44,264 nt of DNA from JABWBR01 sp036741235 (GCA_036741235.1 DAINSQ010000016.1:1-44264), one strand, 5' to 3'; positions 6,870 through 16,019 are shown, counted from the first letter of the stretch. Numbers and translations are program-made. The notes: generated by a model from the letters alone, not told the origin.

Positions 6870-9062
6870 ATGAGCCTTTTCCGCTTCAACGCACTCGAAG
6901 CAGTGCAAAATCGCTCGCCTTTTGATCTCGAATACATGGAGGCGCCCGATACCAAAATCTCCGCTTTTTTTGGCAGCAATGTATTTAGCGACAGCGTGAT
7001 GCGGGAATACCTGCCCGAAGAGGTGTACCTCAATCTCCAGACAGCTATTGCCTCAGGCGCCAAGATCACCCGTGAAGACGCCGACGTGATCGCCAGCGCG
7101 ATGAAGCGTTGGGCCATGGATCGCGGCGCTACGCACTATACCCACTGGTTTCAACCTCTCACCGGGCGTACGGCGGAAAAACACGATGCCTTTTTTACGC
7201 TCAATCACGAAGGTAAAGCCGTAGAAGAATTCAACGGCGACGCCCTGGCTCAGCAGGAACCCGACGGCTCCAGTTTTCCCGGGGGCGGTCTGCGTTCAAC
7301 TTTCGAAGCCCGGGGGTATACCGCCTGGGACCCCTCATCGCCGGCTTTTATTCTCGAAGTAGGCGACGGGAAAACGCTCTGTATTCCCACGATTTTCGTT
7401 ACTTATTCGGGCGATTCGCTCGACTATAAGCTGCCCCTGCTCAAATCACAGGCTTATCTCGAAAAAGCCGCCATACCGGTTTGCCGCTTGTTCGACGATA
7501 AAGTAACCCGCGTAATCACCACGCTTGGTTGGGAGCAAGAGTACTTCCTCGTTGACGAGGCGCTGTACAATGCCCGTCCCGATCTTTTGATGACCGGTCG
7601 CACGCTGTTGGGCAAACACTCGCCCAAAGGGCAACAACTGGAAGACCACTACTTCGGTTCTATACCCGAGCGCGTTTATGCTTTCATGCGCGACCTCGAA
7701 ACCGAGTGTCATAAATTGGGTATCCCTGTGCGCACCCGCCACAACGAAGTCGGCCCCGGCCAATACGAGTTGGCCCCCATGTACGAGGAGGTCAATGTGG
7801 CTGTCGATCACAACCAGTTGCTCATGGACCTCATGGACCGCGTGGCGCACCGCCACCACTTCCGTGTGTTGCTGCACGAAAAACCCTTTGCCGGCGTCAA
7901 TGGCTCGGGTAAGCACAACAACTGGTCGATGGCTACCGACACCGGCAAAAACCTGTTGTCGCCCGGCCCTACCCCAGGGCGCAATCTGCGATTCCTGACT
8001 TTCTTTGTCACTACCATAAAAGCTGTACATAGGTACGCCGACTTGCTGCGCGCCAGCGTAGCTTCGGCATCCAACGACCACCGCCTTGGCGCCAACGAAG
8101 CGCCGCCGGCCATCGTGTCGGTGTTTATCGGCGAGTCGCTCACCAAGGTACTCAACGGCATCGAAGCCGGCATCGAGGCCGATGCCGCCGGGGTAAAGGA
8201 ACTGCTCGACCTGCTCAGCAAAATTCCCAACCTCGAACGCGATAATACCGACCGCAACCGTACCTCGCCCTTCGCCTTTACCGGCAATAAGTTTGAAATA
8301 CGCATGGTAGGCTCTTCGATGAACTGTGCCGCGCCGATGACCGTAATGAATACGATTGTGGGCCGCCAGTTGAATGAATTCAAAGCATCGGTAGACGACC
8401 TGATCAAAAAGGGTATGGACAAAGACAGCGCGGTGCTGAGCGTGATCAAGCAGTATATCACCGAGTCGAAACCCATCCTGTTTGAGGGCGACGGCTATAG
8501 CGATGCCTGGAAAGAAGAAGCCGCCCGCCGTGGGCTCAGCAATACGCCCAACACCCCCGATGCGCTCGGCGCTTATCTCAGCGACGCAGTGGTGGATCTG
8601 TTTACTACAAGCGGCGTCTTCACCGAACGCGAATTACACGCCCACTATGATGTGATGTGCGAAAGTTATAACCTCAAAATGCAAATCGAATCGCGCACAA
8701 TGGGAGAAATGGTGATCAACCACATTTTGCCGGCCGCCATCCGCTATCAAACAGTGATGGCCGATAACATTGCATCGCTAAAGGCAATCGACTTGTCCGA
8801 GGATAGCTACCAGGCCCAACTCGACCTTGTGCGCCGTATTAGTGAAAACATTAGTCGCCTGAAAACGGCCGTAGAGCAAATGACTACCGCCCGCAAAGAG
8901 GCCAACCGCCACGTGCACGCTATCGATAAGGCCATGGCTTATTGCAATCTGGTGAAGCCGCTGATGCATGAAATACGCTTGTACGCCGACCGCCTTGAAT
9001 ACCTGGTAGAAGACCAGGAGTGGCCGCTGGTGAAGTACCGCGAACTGATGTTCTTGCGGTAG
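6870..9062 (+). CDS. glnN: Glutamine synthetase type III
   Basis: GSIII makes glutamine from glutamate, ammonia and ATP in the cytoplasm. At 730 residues it has the size of GSIII (about 700-730) rather than the roughly 470 of GSI. Diagnostic stretches include NEVGPGQYELAP (metal and glutamate site), VNGSGKHNNWSM with the ammonia/ATP region, NRTSPFAFTGNKFEIRM (nucleotide and glutamate binding), and the N-terminal GSIII-specific segment FFGSNVFSD. The C-terminal helical extension typical of GSIII is present. It has its own promoter at 6820-6850. The carotenoid genes follow after 103 bp on the same strand, apparently by chance. Confidence 0.96.
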   Translation: MSLFRFNALEAVQNRSPFDLEYMEAPDTKISAFFGSNVFSDSVMREYLPEEVYLNLQTAIASGAKITREDADVIASAMKRWAMDRGATHYTHWFQPLTGRTAEKHDAFFTLNHEGKAVEEFNGDALAQQEPDGSSFPGGGLRSTFEARGYTAWDPSSPAFILEVGDGKTLCIPTIFVTYSGDSLDYKLPLLKSQAYLEKAAIPVCRLFDDKVTRVITTLGWEQEYFLVDEALYNARPDLLMTGRTLLGKHSPKGQQLEDHYFGSIPERVYAFMRDLETECHKLGIPVRTRHNEVGPGQYELAPMYEEVNVAVDHNQLLMDLMDRVAHRHHFRVLLHEKPFAGVNGSGKHNNWSMATDTGKNLLSPGPTPGRNLRFLTFFVTTIKAVHRYADLLRASVASASNDHRLGANEAPPAIVSVFIGESLTKVLNGIEAGIEADAAGVKELLDLLSKIPNLERDNTDRNRTSPFAFTGNKFEIRMVGSSMNCAAPMTVMNTIVGRQLNEFKASVDDLIKKGMDKDSAVLSVIKQYITESKPILFEGDGYSDAWKEEAARRGLSNTPNTPDALGAYLSDAVVDLFTTSGVFTERELHAHYDVMCESYNLKMQIESRTMGEMVINHILPAAIRYQTVMADNIASLKAIDLSEDSYQAQLDLVRRISENISRLKTAVEQMTTARKEANRHVHAIDKAMAYCNLVKPLMHEIRLYADRLEYLVEDQEWPLVKYRELMFLR

Positions 9063-9165
9063 TCGCTTTTTGATTAACAATTTGATCCAAAATACCTTGT
9101 TTTCTTAAACAAAACAACGGAACCTCTGTTGAACATGCTTGTTACACAAAACACGATAAACAACC

Positions 9166-10641
9166 TTGAGCAAGCACGTTATTGTAATTGGATCGGGATT
9201 TGCCGGACTTTCTGCGGCGACCAACCTCGCAGATAAAGGTTTCAATGTTACTATCCTCGAAAAAAACGAGGTACCTGGCGGTCGCGCCCGCAAATTTGAG
9301 GCAGAGGGCTTTATGTTCGATATGGGCCCCAGCTGGTACTGGATGCCTGATGTTTTTGAACAGTATTTTGGCAGTTTTGGCAAAAAACCATCCGATTACT
9401 ATGACCTCGTCAGGCTGGATCCTTCTTACCGCATTATTTTTGGAAAAGACGACGTCATGGAAGTGCCCGCCTACCGCGAGGCGCTGATGGCCATGTTTGA
9501 ACGCTATGAGCCGGGCAGCAGCGGCAATTTGCGGCGCTTTCTCGCCGAGGCGGAATACAAATACCGCGTGGGCATGGGTGAGTTTGTACACAAACCCAGT
9601 CTTTCCATTTGGGAATTCGCCGACATCCGCATCCTCATCAGTTTGTTCCGCCTGCAAATGTTCAACTCGATGTCGACCCATGTGCGCCAACTATTCAAAA
9701 ACGAACAACTCGTCCAACTGCTCGAATTTCCCGTGTTGTTTCTTGGCGCCACCCCCGAAAAAACGCCGGCCATGTACAGTTTGATGAACTACGCCGACCT
9801 GGAGCTGGGCACCTGGTATCCCATGGGTGGTATGTTCAAAATCGTGGAAGCCATGGTTAGCCTGGCCCGCGAAAAAGGCGTTCGCATAGAACTGGGGCAG
9901 GAAGTACAGCAGATTGTGGTAGAAAATGGTCGCGCTACAAAAGTAATCACACAAGATAAAACTTATACTGCCGATATCGTAGTAGGCGGCGCCGATTACC
10001 ACCACGTAGAGCAGCGCCTGTTGGCCCCCGAATACCGGCAGTATTCTGCTGCATATTGGGATCGGCGTACTATGGCGCCTTCGTCGCTGCTCTTTTACCT
10101 CGGCGTCAATAAGCGCATTGAGGGGCTCAAGCACCACAACCTCTACTTCGACGAAGACCTCAAACAACACGCCATCGAGATATACGACAACCCCAAATGG
10201 CCTGAGAAACCCTTGTTTTACGTGTGCGCGCCATCGGTCACCGACCCCGGCGTAGCGCCCGAAGGCTGCGAAAATCTCTTCGTGCTCATACCTCTGGCCC
10301 CCGGCCTCGAAGACACGCCCGAGCGCAGGGAAGAATATTACAATATCGTCATGACCCGACTGGAACACATGACCGGGCAGGATATCCGCTCGCACATAAT
10401 CTATAAGCGCTCATTTGCGCACCGGGATTTTGAAAGCGACTATCACGCCTTCAAAGGCAACGCCTACGGCCTGGCCAATACCTTATTGCAAACCGCTTTT
10501 TTGAAACCCAGGTTGAAAAGTAAAAAAGTTCAAAACCTGTACTACACCGGCCAGCTTACCACTCCCGGCCCCGGCGTGCCGCCATCGCTGATATCGGGAC
10601 AAGTAGTGGCCGATACCATAGCCAAAACCTATACACCCTAA
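9166..10641 (+). CDS. crtI: Phytoene desaturase
   Basis: This FAD-dependent CrtI-type desaturase introduces double bonds into phytoene to give neurosporene or lycopene. The N-terminal Rossmann motif GSGFAGL (G9, G11, G14) binds FAD, followed by the EKN(E)xxGGRA signature near residues 32-43. The C-terminal YYTGQLTTPGPGVPPSLISG stretch is the family's second FAD signature. Length (491) is standard. The start appears to be TTG at 9166: an in-frame TAA lies at 9157 and the next in-frame ATG would remove the FAD motif. crtB follows after 22 bp, and crtYcd after that, making a compact carotenoid operon. A related CrtD-type desaturase is the alternative, but the location beside crtB favours CrtI. 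Confidence 0.92.
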   Translation: MSKHVIVIGSGFAGLSAATNLADKGFNVTILEKNEVPGGRARKFEAEGFMFDMGPSWYWMPDVFEQYFGSFGKKPSDYYDLVRLDPSYRIIFGKDDVMEVPAYREALMAMFERYEPGSSGNLRRFLAEAEYKYRVGMGEFVHKPSLSIWEFADIRILISLFRLQMFNSMSTHVRQLFKNEQLVQLLEFPVLFLGATPEKTPAMYSLMNYADLELGTWYPMGGMFKIVEAMVSLAREKGVRIELGQEVQQIVVENGRATKVITQDKTYTADIVVGGADYHHVEQRLLAPEYRQYSAAYWDRRTMAPSSLLFYLGVNKRIEGLKHHNLYFDEDLKQHAIEIYDNPKWPEKPLFYVCAPSVTDPGVAPEGCENLFVLIPLAPGLEDTPERREEYYNIVMTRLEHMTGQDIRSHIIYKRSFAHRDFESDYHAFKGNAYGLANTLLQTAFLKPRLKSKKVQNLYYTGQLTTPGPGVPPSLISGQVVADTIAKTYTP

Positions 10642-10663
10642 ACGCTTTAACAACTATCTAACC

Positions 10664-11500
10664 ATGATGCACCTGTACAACGACACCTGCCTGGAGTGCA
10701 GCCAACTGATCACCAAGCGCTACAGCACTTCGTTTTCGATGGGTATTCGCGTATTTGACAAACACCTGCGGGCGCCTATTTATGCCATCTACGGGTTTGT
10801 GCGTTTTGCAGATGAAATTGTAGATACCTTCCACGACTTTCCCAAAGCGGAACTGCTAGAGCGTTTCAAGCAAGACACCTACGACGCCATCGAACAACGC
10901 ATCAGCCTCAACCCCGTGTTGCAGGCTTTCCAGGAAACCGTGCACCGCTATAACATCGAGCGTGAACTGATCGACGCCTTTTTGCGCAGTATGGAAATGG
11001 ATTTGCACCACCACACCTACGAGGACAGCCTTTACCACGAATACATTTACGGCTCTGCTGAAGTCGTTGGCCTCATGTGCCTGCGCGTCTTCTGCGACGG
11101 CGACGACAATATGTACGAGCGCCTCAAAGCGCCTGCCCGTAGCTTGGGCGCCGCATTCCAAAAAATCAACTTCCTGCGCGATATGCGCAGCGATTTCGAC
11201 GAACGCGGACGGGTATACTTCCCCGGCGTCGACTTCACAGCCTTTACCCCTGAAGACAAGCTGGCCATCGAAGCCGACATCAAAAAAGACTTCGACGACG
11301 CCCTGGAGGGCATCGTGCAATTGCCGCGCGGCGCCCGGTTGGGCGTATACCTGGCCTATGTGTACTATACGAATCTATTCAAAAAAATCAGACGGGCGCC
11401 GGCAACGCGCGTAACCAAAGAGCGCATCCGGGTGAATGACGGCAAAAAAATATACCTGCTGTTCAGCTCGGCGCTCAAACACAGTTTCAATTTATTCTAA
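10664..11500 (+). CDS. crtB: Phytoene synthase
   Basis: CrtB condenses two GGPP molecules head to head into phytoene. The protein is 278 residues. Both aspartate-rich motifs of the squalene/phytoene synthase family are intact: DEIVD at residues 50-54 and DMRSD at 173-177, the latter in NFLRDMRSDFDERGRVYFP. It starts with ATGATG 22 bp after crtI. Its TAA overlaps the ATG of the next gene in TAATG, which suggests translational coupling to the cyclase. Squalene synthase is the alternative within the family, but the crtI and cyclase neighbours make phytoene the likely product. Confidence 0.93.
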   Translation: MMHLYNDTCLECSQLITKRYSTSFSMGIRVFDKHLRAPIYAIYGFVRFADEIVDTFHDFPKAELLERFKQDTYDAIEQRISLNPVLQAFQETVHRYNIERELIDAFLRSMEMDLHHHTYEDSLYHEYIYGSAEVVGLMCLRVFCDGDDNMYERLKAPARSLGAAFQKINFLRDMRSDFDERGRVYFPGVDFTAFTPEDKLAIEADIKKDFDDALEGIVQLPRGARLGVYLAYVYYTNLFKKIRRAPATRVTKERIRVNDGKKIYLLFSSALKHSFNLF

Positions 11501-12354
11501 TGCAGGAAAAACAGGCTGGGGCAACGCTCAAATCATTTTTGGTAGCCATACCTATTGCTGTCGTGGCCGTGCAGTGGCTGCTGTCTAAGTCGGTAATACC
11601 CGGCCTCCAAACCGAGGTATTTCAGGTCGCCCGTTTGTCCTGGCTTGAAACGCCGTATACTTACCTATATCTTCACATTTTTACTTTTGTGCCGGTATTT
11701 TTGCTCAGCTTCGACAAAAACGTACACTATTACACCCGCTGGCGACATCTGTTGCCTGCCATCAGCATAGTGGCAGCTGTTTTCATTGCCTGGGATGCGC
11801 TTTTCACTGCTCGCGGCGTATGGGGTTTTAACGATACCTACGTATTGGGCGTTCATTTTGCAGAATTGCCTTTGGAGGAGTGGTTGTTCTTCATCACCGT
11901 GCCCTTTGCCTGTGTTTTTATATACGAGTGTTTGAATTTTTATGTTAAAAAAGACTGGCTGGGGCCATACGACAAAGCCATCACTATTGGCCTGGCTGTT
12001 ATATTATTGATCGTAGGCGGCCTTTACTGGCGGCAACTTTACACCGTATCGGCCTGTCTGCTTAGCGCGGCACTGCTGTTGTACCACCTCTTTTTCTTGC
12101 CTGTATCCTGGCGCAGTCGGTTTTACCTGGCATACGCCGTGAGTCTTATTCCATTTTTAATAGTAAACGGCGTACTCACCGGAGGATATACCCAACAGCC
12201 CGTAGTGCTCTATAATCCTGATGAAATGATCGGCCTGCGCATCACCTCCGTACCCATCGAAGATACGGCCTATGGCTTTTTGCTTATTTTTGGGGTAGTC
12301 ACATTGTATGAAATTTTCAGGGGACATATCGGAAATAGTGCTAAGCCTGATTAA
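11500..12354 (+). CDS. Lycopene cyclase, fused CrtYc-CrtYd type
   Basis: The 284-residue polytopic membrane protein has about seven hydrophobic segments and two copies of the PxE(E/D) motif characteristic of heterodimeric/fused CrtYcd cyclases: LPLEEWLFF near residue 124 and VPIEDTAYGF near residue 250. Each half of the fusion supplies one motif. The enzyme closes the linear ends of lycopene into rings, usually beta-rings. It overlaps crtB by one base (TAATG), so it is the third gene of the carotenoid operon. No carotene hydroxylase (crtZ), ketolase (crtW) or glycosyltransferase follows; any further modification must be encoded elsewhere. Confidence 0.88.
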   Translation: MQEKQAGATLKSFLVAIPIAVVAVQWLLSKSVIPGLQTEVFQVARLSWLETPYTYLYLHIFTFVPVFLLSFDKNVHYYTRWRHLLPAISIVAAVFIAWDALFTARGVWGFNDTYVLGVHFAELPLEEWLFFITVPFACVFIYECLNFYVKKDWLGPYDKAITIGLAVILLIVGGLYWRQLYTVSACLLSAALLLYHLFFLPVSWRSRFYLAYAVSLIPFLIVNGVLTGGYTQQPVVLYNPDEMIGLRITSVPIEDTAYGFLLIFGVVTLYEIFRGHIGNSAKPD

Positions 12355-12738
12355 TAATGACTAGTATTTACTACCAAAGCAAAACATATTTTTTTCCCTC
12401 CAGGTATAAAAAAAAGCTTGTATAACTTTTCACCAGGGCCAATCGTGCGCTGGGTCGGCTTATGGTCAAATTTCATCGTTGTGATGGATATACCGCATCC
12501 TTTTTCAAAAAGCAACGTTATATATACTGCAGAAAGCGGTTGAAAACCGGCGAGAAACGGCAAAACAGGCGCCGAATAAGGCTATAGGAGTTAATATTGA
12601 TCTGAATCGTCATTCAAGTGGCGTTATCATAGTATTAAAGCCGGCAAGGAAAGTAGCTTGTTAGCATTTTTTTTTGCAAATTTGTAATAGCAAACCGGCA
12701 TAAACGGAACAACATATACGAAACATGTATTTAGTACC
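12355..12738. other. 384-bp intergenic region without a convincing gene
   Basis: A 70-codon frame on the minus strand (12351-12563) lacks a signal or recognisable motif and overlaps the end of the cyclase, so I do not call it. A small hairpin CGGTT-GAA-AACCG lies at 12537-12549. Near the right end, CAAATTTG at 12677-12684, after a T tract, is a one-mismatch version of the TAnnTTTG box and could drive the lysozyme gene at 12739. Nothing else is evident. Confidence 0.5.
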
Positions 12739-13449
12739 ATGAAACGCTTGCTGGCAGTAATAAGTGTGGCTGTGTTGATGGCGGGTTGCCGGCAGGAAAC
12801 CGCGCGTTTGACGAATTACGAAATACAGGGCATTGATGTTTCGCACCACCAGTCGTATGTCAATTGGGAAGCCATAGCTGGTGAAGCTATTCAGTTTGCA
12901 TTTGTGAAAGCGACCGAAGGCGCTACGCTCAACGACTCGTTGTTTTGTCACAACTGGGCAGAAATGAAAAGAGTGGGATTAAAAAGGGGGGCGTATCACT
13001 TTTTCCGTCCCACTGTAGCTCCGGTTGAACAGGCTCGCAATTTTGCCCGTATTGTTGAACTGGACTATGGCGATTTGCCTCCTGTACTTGACGTAGAAGT
13101 GATGGACGGCGTCTCCAAATTTGCCCTGATCAGCCGCATGCGCACCTGGCTGGCTTTCGTGGAAGCCCGTTATGGCATAAAACCCGTCATTTATACTAAC
13201 CTCAAATTTTACAACCGCTATCTTGCCGGTCATTTTGACGAATACCCGGTGTGGATTGCCCGCTACAATACCCGCGAGCCGCGAATGGCCTGCGGCCGCG
13301 AATGGCAATTCTGGCAATACGGAAACCGCGGTCAACTCAATGGTATTAACGGCCCTGTAGACCTTAACGTATTTAACGGCACTGCCGGCGATCTCGAAAT
13401 GATGTGCCTCAAGCCCTCGCCGGCGTTGAGTGGGGTGGTCGCTAAGTAG
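12739..13449 (+). CDS. GH25 lysozyme-like lipoprotein
   Basis: A 236-residue exported muramidase-family protein. The signal peptide ends in a lipobox LMAGC (Cys17), so it is probably membrane anchored. The GH25 pattern is complete: GIDVSHHQ with Asp33, FAFVKATEG, GAYHFFRP, the catalytic pair D118 and E120 in PPVLDVE, and WQFWQYG near the end, followed by GPVDLNVFNG. GH25 enzymes cleave the N-acetylmuramic acid beta-1,4 bond of peptidoglycan. The likely role is cell-wall remodelling, or attack on other bacteria. It is a single gene with flanking gaps of 384 bp upstream and 72 bp downstream. Confidence 0.92.
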   Translation: MKRLLAVISVAVLMAGCRQETARLTNYEIQGIDVSHHQSYVNWEAIAGEAIQFAFVKATEGATLNDSLFCHNWAEMKRVGLKRGAYHFFRPTVAPVEQARNFARIVELDYGDLPPVLDVEVMDGVSKFALISRMRTWLAFVEARYGIKPVIYTNLKFYNRYLAGHFDEYPVWIARYNTREPRMACGREWQFWQYGNRGQLNGINGPVDLNVFNGTAGDLEMMCLKPSPALSGVVAK

Positions 13450-13498
13450 CGTCAACAAATCGTCGCATCCAATAAGGGGATTTTTCTCGGATATACGC

Positions 13499-13506
13499 TA
13501 TTTTTG
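13499..13506 (+). promoter_or_regulatory. Candidate -7 box TATTTTTG
   Basis: TATTTTTG fits TAnnTTTG and ends 15 bp before the ATG at 13522. No clear TTG sits at the -33 position. The box overlaps a possible upstream TTG start at 13504, which argues that translation begins at 13522 instead. Confidence 0.42.
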
Positions 13507-13521
13507 GCGCAAAAAACAGCC

Positions 13522-14049
13522 ATGAAGTACATAATTGGCATTAGCGCATTTTTTCTGCTCCTCGCTGCCTGCGGCCCAAAAGCCGACCAACTCAAAGTCG
13601 ACATCGAAGCTGTCCGGCAACAATTGGCCAAATCGACGACTTTCCCGCTCGATTCTACACTGACAGCCCAGCTAATCGAAAAAAGCATGGCCTACGCCGA
13701 CCGCTTTCCGGAGGATACGGCCTCGGCCCGATTTTTGTTTCAAGCTGCCGAAGTATCGAAGGCCGTCGGGAAATACGACCAGGCGATTCAGTTGTGGCGA
13801 CGGGTAAACGATTCCTATCCGAACTATGCCAAGGCGCCTGAGTCGCTTTTCCTCATCGCATTTACCTATGATAATGAGGCTAGCGACAAAGAGAAGGCTA
13901 AAGAAAGCTATCAGGCTTTTATTGATAAATACCCCCAGCACGAGCTCAACGACGACGCCAGGCAATTGCTCGACTATCTCAAAAGCGGTAAAACCATTGA
14001 AGAAATCATGAAAGAATTTGAGCAGGCGGCCAAAGACTCCCTGCAATAA
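13522..14049 (+). CDS. TPR-containing lipoprotein
   Basis: A 175-residue lipoprotein with signal MKYIIGISAFFLLLAAC (Cys17). The mature part is helical. Tetratricopeptide-like repeats are visible around residues 60-140, including ARFLFQAAEVSKAVGKYDQA, then YAKAPESLFLIAFTYDN and AKESYQAFIDKYPQHELNDD. This resembles the periplasmic BamD/YbgF-type TPR lipoproteins that scaffold envelope complexes, but it is too short for BamD. The frame is open back to a TTG at 13504; the ATG at 13522 is preferred because it begins the signal peptide. The next gene starts one base after its stop, so the two are probably co-translated. Confidence 0.82.
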   Translation: MKYIIGISAFFLLLAACGPKADQLKVDIEAVRQQLAKSTTFPLDSTLTAQLIEKSMAYADRFPEDTASARFLFQAAEVSKAVGKYDQAIQLWRRVNDSYPNYAKAPESLFLIAFTYDNEASDKEKAKESYQAFIDKYPQHELNDDARQLLDYLKSGKTIEEIMKEFEQAAKDSLQ

Positions 14050-14050
14050 T

Positions 14051-15214
14051 ATGCAAGTACAAATACAATCCTTTTTGGACCATTTGGGCGAAAGCGCCGC
14101 AAAAGGCACTTTCGTAAAACTCACTTTGAGCAAACCGGCCTCCAAAAGCGGCGAACTCCACAATGTCTATGCCCGTTTGGTAGAAATCAAGGGGCAACTC
14201 AACTTGTCTTTTACCCTGCGCTATGCCCGCCGCGATGAAACCAAAAATTACTTGCCGGCAGAAGCTGTCAAAATTGTAGGCGACTGGTTAGGCAAGGATT
14301 TTCTGCAGGGCGATTTGTATACCACAGAAAAGGATTATTTTATTCAATACAATAAAAAAAGGGAAGTCAAACTGCGCACTGCCGCACCCAGCCATACTGC
14401 CGCCCCAAATGCAGGTCACGACAAAGCCAAAAAGCGGCTTATTACTGCTGATACGGCTAATTATCTGCACTTGCTCGGCGTGGCCAATGCAGACGGCACA
14501 ATCAAAAAAGAAGGGCAGAAGAAATTCAGGCAGATCAATAAATACATCGAAATTATCGATAGCCTGTTGGCACAACAGCCCCTGCCCCCCAAAGCGCATA
14601 TCGTGGATATGGGCTCCGGCAAGGGCTATCTTACTTTCGCCTTGTACGACTACCTTACCCGAAAACTGGAGTTGGACATAGAAATGACGGGCATAGAATT
14701 GCGCCCCGCACTGGTAGATCTCTGCAACGATATAGCTTCAAAATGCGGGTTTAAAAACCTCCGTTTCGCAGCGCAGGATATTCGCGACTACCAGCCCGGT
14801 CGCATCGACATGCTCATTGCGTTGCACGCCTGCGACACAGCGACTGATGAAGCCATTGCCAAGGGCATTTTGTCCGATTCGGCGATCATCGTTGTAGCGC
14901 CTTGCTGTCACAAACAAATCCGCAAAGAAATGCACAGTCATGGCGATATGCAAGCCATCCTCAAACACGGCATTCTGGAAGAAAGACAGGCTGAACTCAT
15001 CACTGACGGATTGCGCGCCTTATTGATGGAAGCCAACGGCTATTCTACCAAAGTATTCGAATTCATTTCTACCGAGCACACCAGCAAAAACCTCATGATC
15101 ACCGGTCTGCGCGCCAAAGCACAGCCCGAGGCGCTGGACAAAGTAACGGCTATCAAAAAAACTTACGGTATCAAACGCCACTTCCTGGAGACGCTGCTAA
15201 CAACTCCTTCATAA
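14051..15214 (+). CDS. SAM-dependent methyltransferase (Methyltransf_32-like)
   Basis: The 387-residue protein has an N-terminal about 130-residue module rich in beta-type sequence with FTLRYARRDETKN, a short Ala/Pro/His linker, then a Rossmann methyltransferase domain. Motif I is VDMGSGKGYLTFALYDYL near residues 189-206 and the acidic loop is TGIELRP. LIALHACDTATDEAI and VVAPCCHKQI follow. The LHACDTATD and PCCH motifs are typical of the GSTCD/Methyltransf_32 group, whose members are largely uncharacterised and may act on RNA. It starts one base after the TPR lipoprotein stop. Its last 44 bp overlap the convergent PNP gene. The substrate is unknown. Confidence 0.82.
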   Translation: MQVQIQSFLDHLGESAAKGTFVKLTLSKPASKSGELHNVYARLVEIKGQLNLSFTLRYARRDETKNYLPAEAVKIVGDWLGKDFLQGDLYTTEKDYFIQYNKKREVKLRTAAPSHTAAPNAGHDKAKKRLITADTANYLHLLGVANADGTIKKEGQKKFRQINKYIEIIDSLLAQQPLPPKAHIVDMGSGKGYLTFALYDYLTRKLELDIEMTGIELRPALVDLCNDIASKCGFKNLRFAAQDIRDYQPGRIDMLIALHACDTATDEAIAKGILSDSAIIVVAPCCHKQIRKEMHSHGDMQAILKHGILEERQAELITDGLRALLMEANGYSTKVFEFISTEHTSKNLMITGLRAKAQPEALDKVTAIKKTYGIKRHFLETLLTTPS

Positions 15215-16004
15215 TCAGGCTCATCTTTGGTTCGGCGCTTGCAGCTACATTAATCACGTCTTCCACCGACGTCTCCTTGATATGATCCAGCGGGTAACAC
15301 TGGTTCGTGATCACTGAAACTACGAACAGGCGCAATTCCATATGGCGCGCCACTAGCACCTCCGGCACGGTAGACATGCCCACCATGTCGCCGCCGATAC
15401 GGTGGATAAACTCGTATTCTGCGGGAGTTTCCAGATTGGGGCCGGGCAACGCCAGGTAAACGCCCTGATGGGCTCTGATGCCGTGTTTTTGGGCCAGACT
15501 GAGCGCTTTGGCGATGAGTCCTTTGTCGTAGGCATTTGACATATCCGGGAAACGGGGCCCGAGGCGTTCGTCGTTGGGGCCGCGAAGCGGATTGTCGGGG
15601 TGCATGTTGATATGGTCGCGAACAAAAACCAGGTCGCCGGCGTGAATATGGGGGTTGGTACCGCCGGCGGCATTCGAAATAAACAATTGTCGAATACCCA
15701 GGAATTTCATCACCCGTACTGGGAAGGTGATCTGTTGCATTGTGTACCCCTCGTAATAGTGAAAGCGGCCTGCCATTACCACCACGGGGTGATTTCCGAG
15801 GCGCCCGAAAACCAATTTGCCTTTATGGCTTTGCACCGTCGAAACCGGAAAATGGGGGATATTTTGGTAGGGAATTTCCACATCTACCGCTATCTCGTCG
15901 GTGAGGTTGCCCAGGCCGGTTCCCAGGATAATGCCCGTATCGGGTTGCATTTGCGTTTGTGAGCGCAGATAGGCTACCGCCTCCTGAATTTGATCGTACA
16001 ACAT
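15171..16004 (-). CDS. punA: Purine nucleoside phosphorylase (trimeric PNP family)
   Basis: PNP cleaves inosine and guanosine with phosphate to free base plus ribose-1-phosphate in purine salvage. The 277 residues carry the trimeric PNP signature set: GTGLGNL, SHKGKL, the phosphate-binding GRFHYYEGY, NAAGG, LPGPNLETPAEY (Glu at the ribose/base site), VGMSTVPEV and a final ITNQ. In trimeric PNPs that last motif holds the base-specificity Asn, so 6-oxopurine specificity is expected. The gene is 15 bp downstream of a LysE-type exporter on the same strand, so they likely form an operon. Its 3' end overlaps the convergent methyltransferase gene by 44 bp. Confidence 0.95.
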   Translation of the reverse strand: MLYDQIQEAVAYLRSQTQMQPDTGIILGTGLGNLTDEIAVDVEIPYQNIPHFPVSTVQSHKGKLVFGRLGNHPVVVMAGRFHYYEGYTMQQITFPVRVMKFLGIRQLFISNAAGGTNPHIHAGDLVFVRDHINMHPDNPLRGPNDERLGPRFPDMSNAYDKGLIAKALSLAQKHGIRAHQGVYLALPGPNLETPAEYEFIHRIGGDMVGMSTVPEVLVARHMELRLFVVSVITNQCYPLDHIKETSVEDVINVAASAEPKMSLIMKELLAASPGSGV

Positions 16005-16019
16005 GAGAATAGAGCTGTT

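Noticed and set aside
7446..8476. Two long minus-strand frames (211 and 222 codons)
   Set aside because: They mirror glnN coding sequence; the repeated V/H/Q-rich and S/R-rich composition is what antisense reading of this codon usage gives.
9691..10395. 234-codon minus-strand frame
   Set aside because: Antisense to crtI, which is fully supported by FAD motifs at both ends.
12537..12549. Intrinsic terminator after the carotenoid operon
   Set aside because: The CGGTT-GAA-AACCG hairpin has only five base pairs and no following T tract, and lies about 180 bp past the stop.
12351..12563. 70-codon minus-strand frame in the intergenic gap
   Set aside because: No signal, motif or neighbour support, and it overlaps the end of the lycopene cyclase gene.
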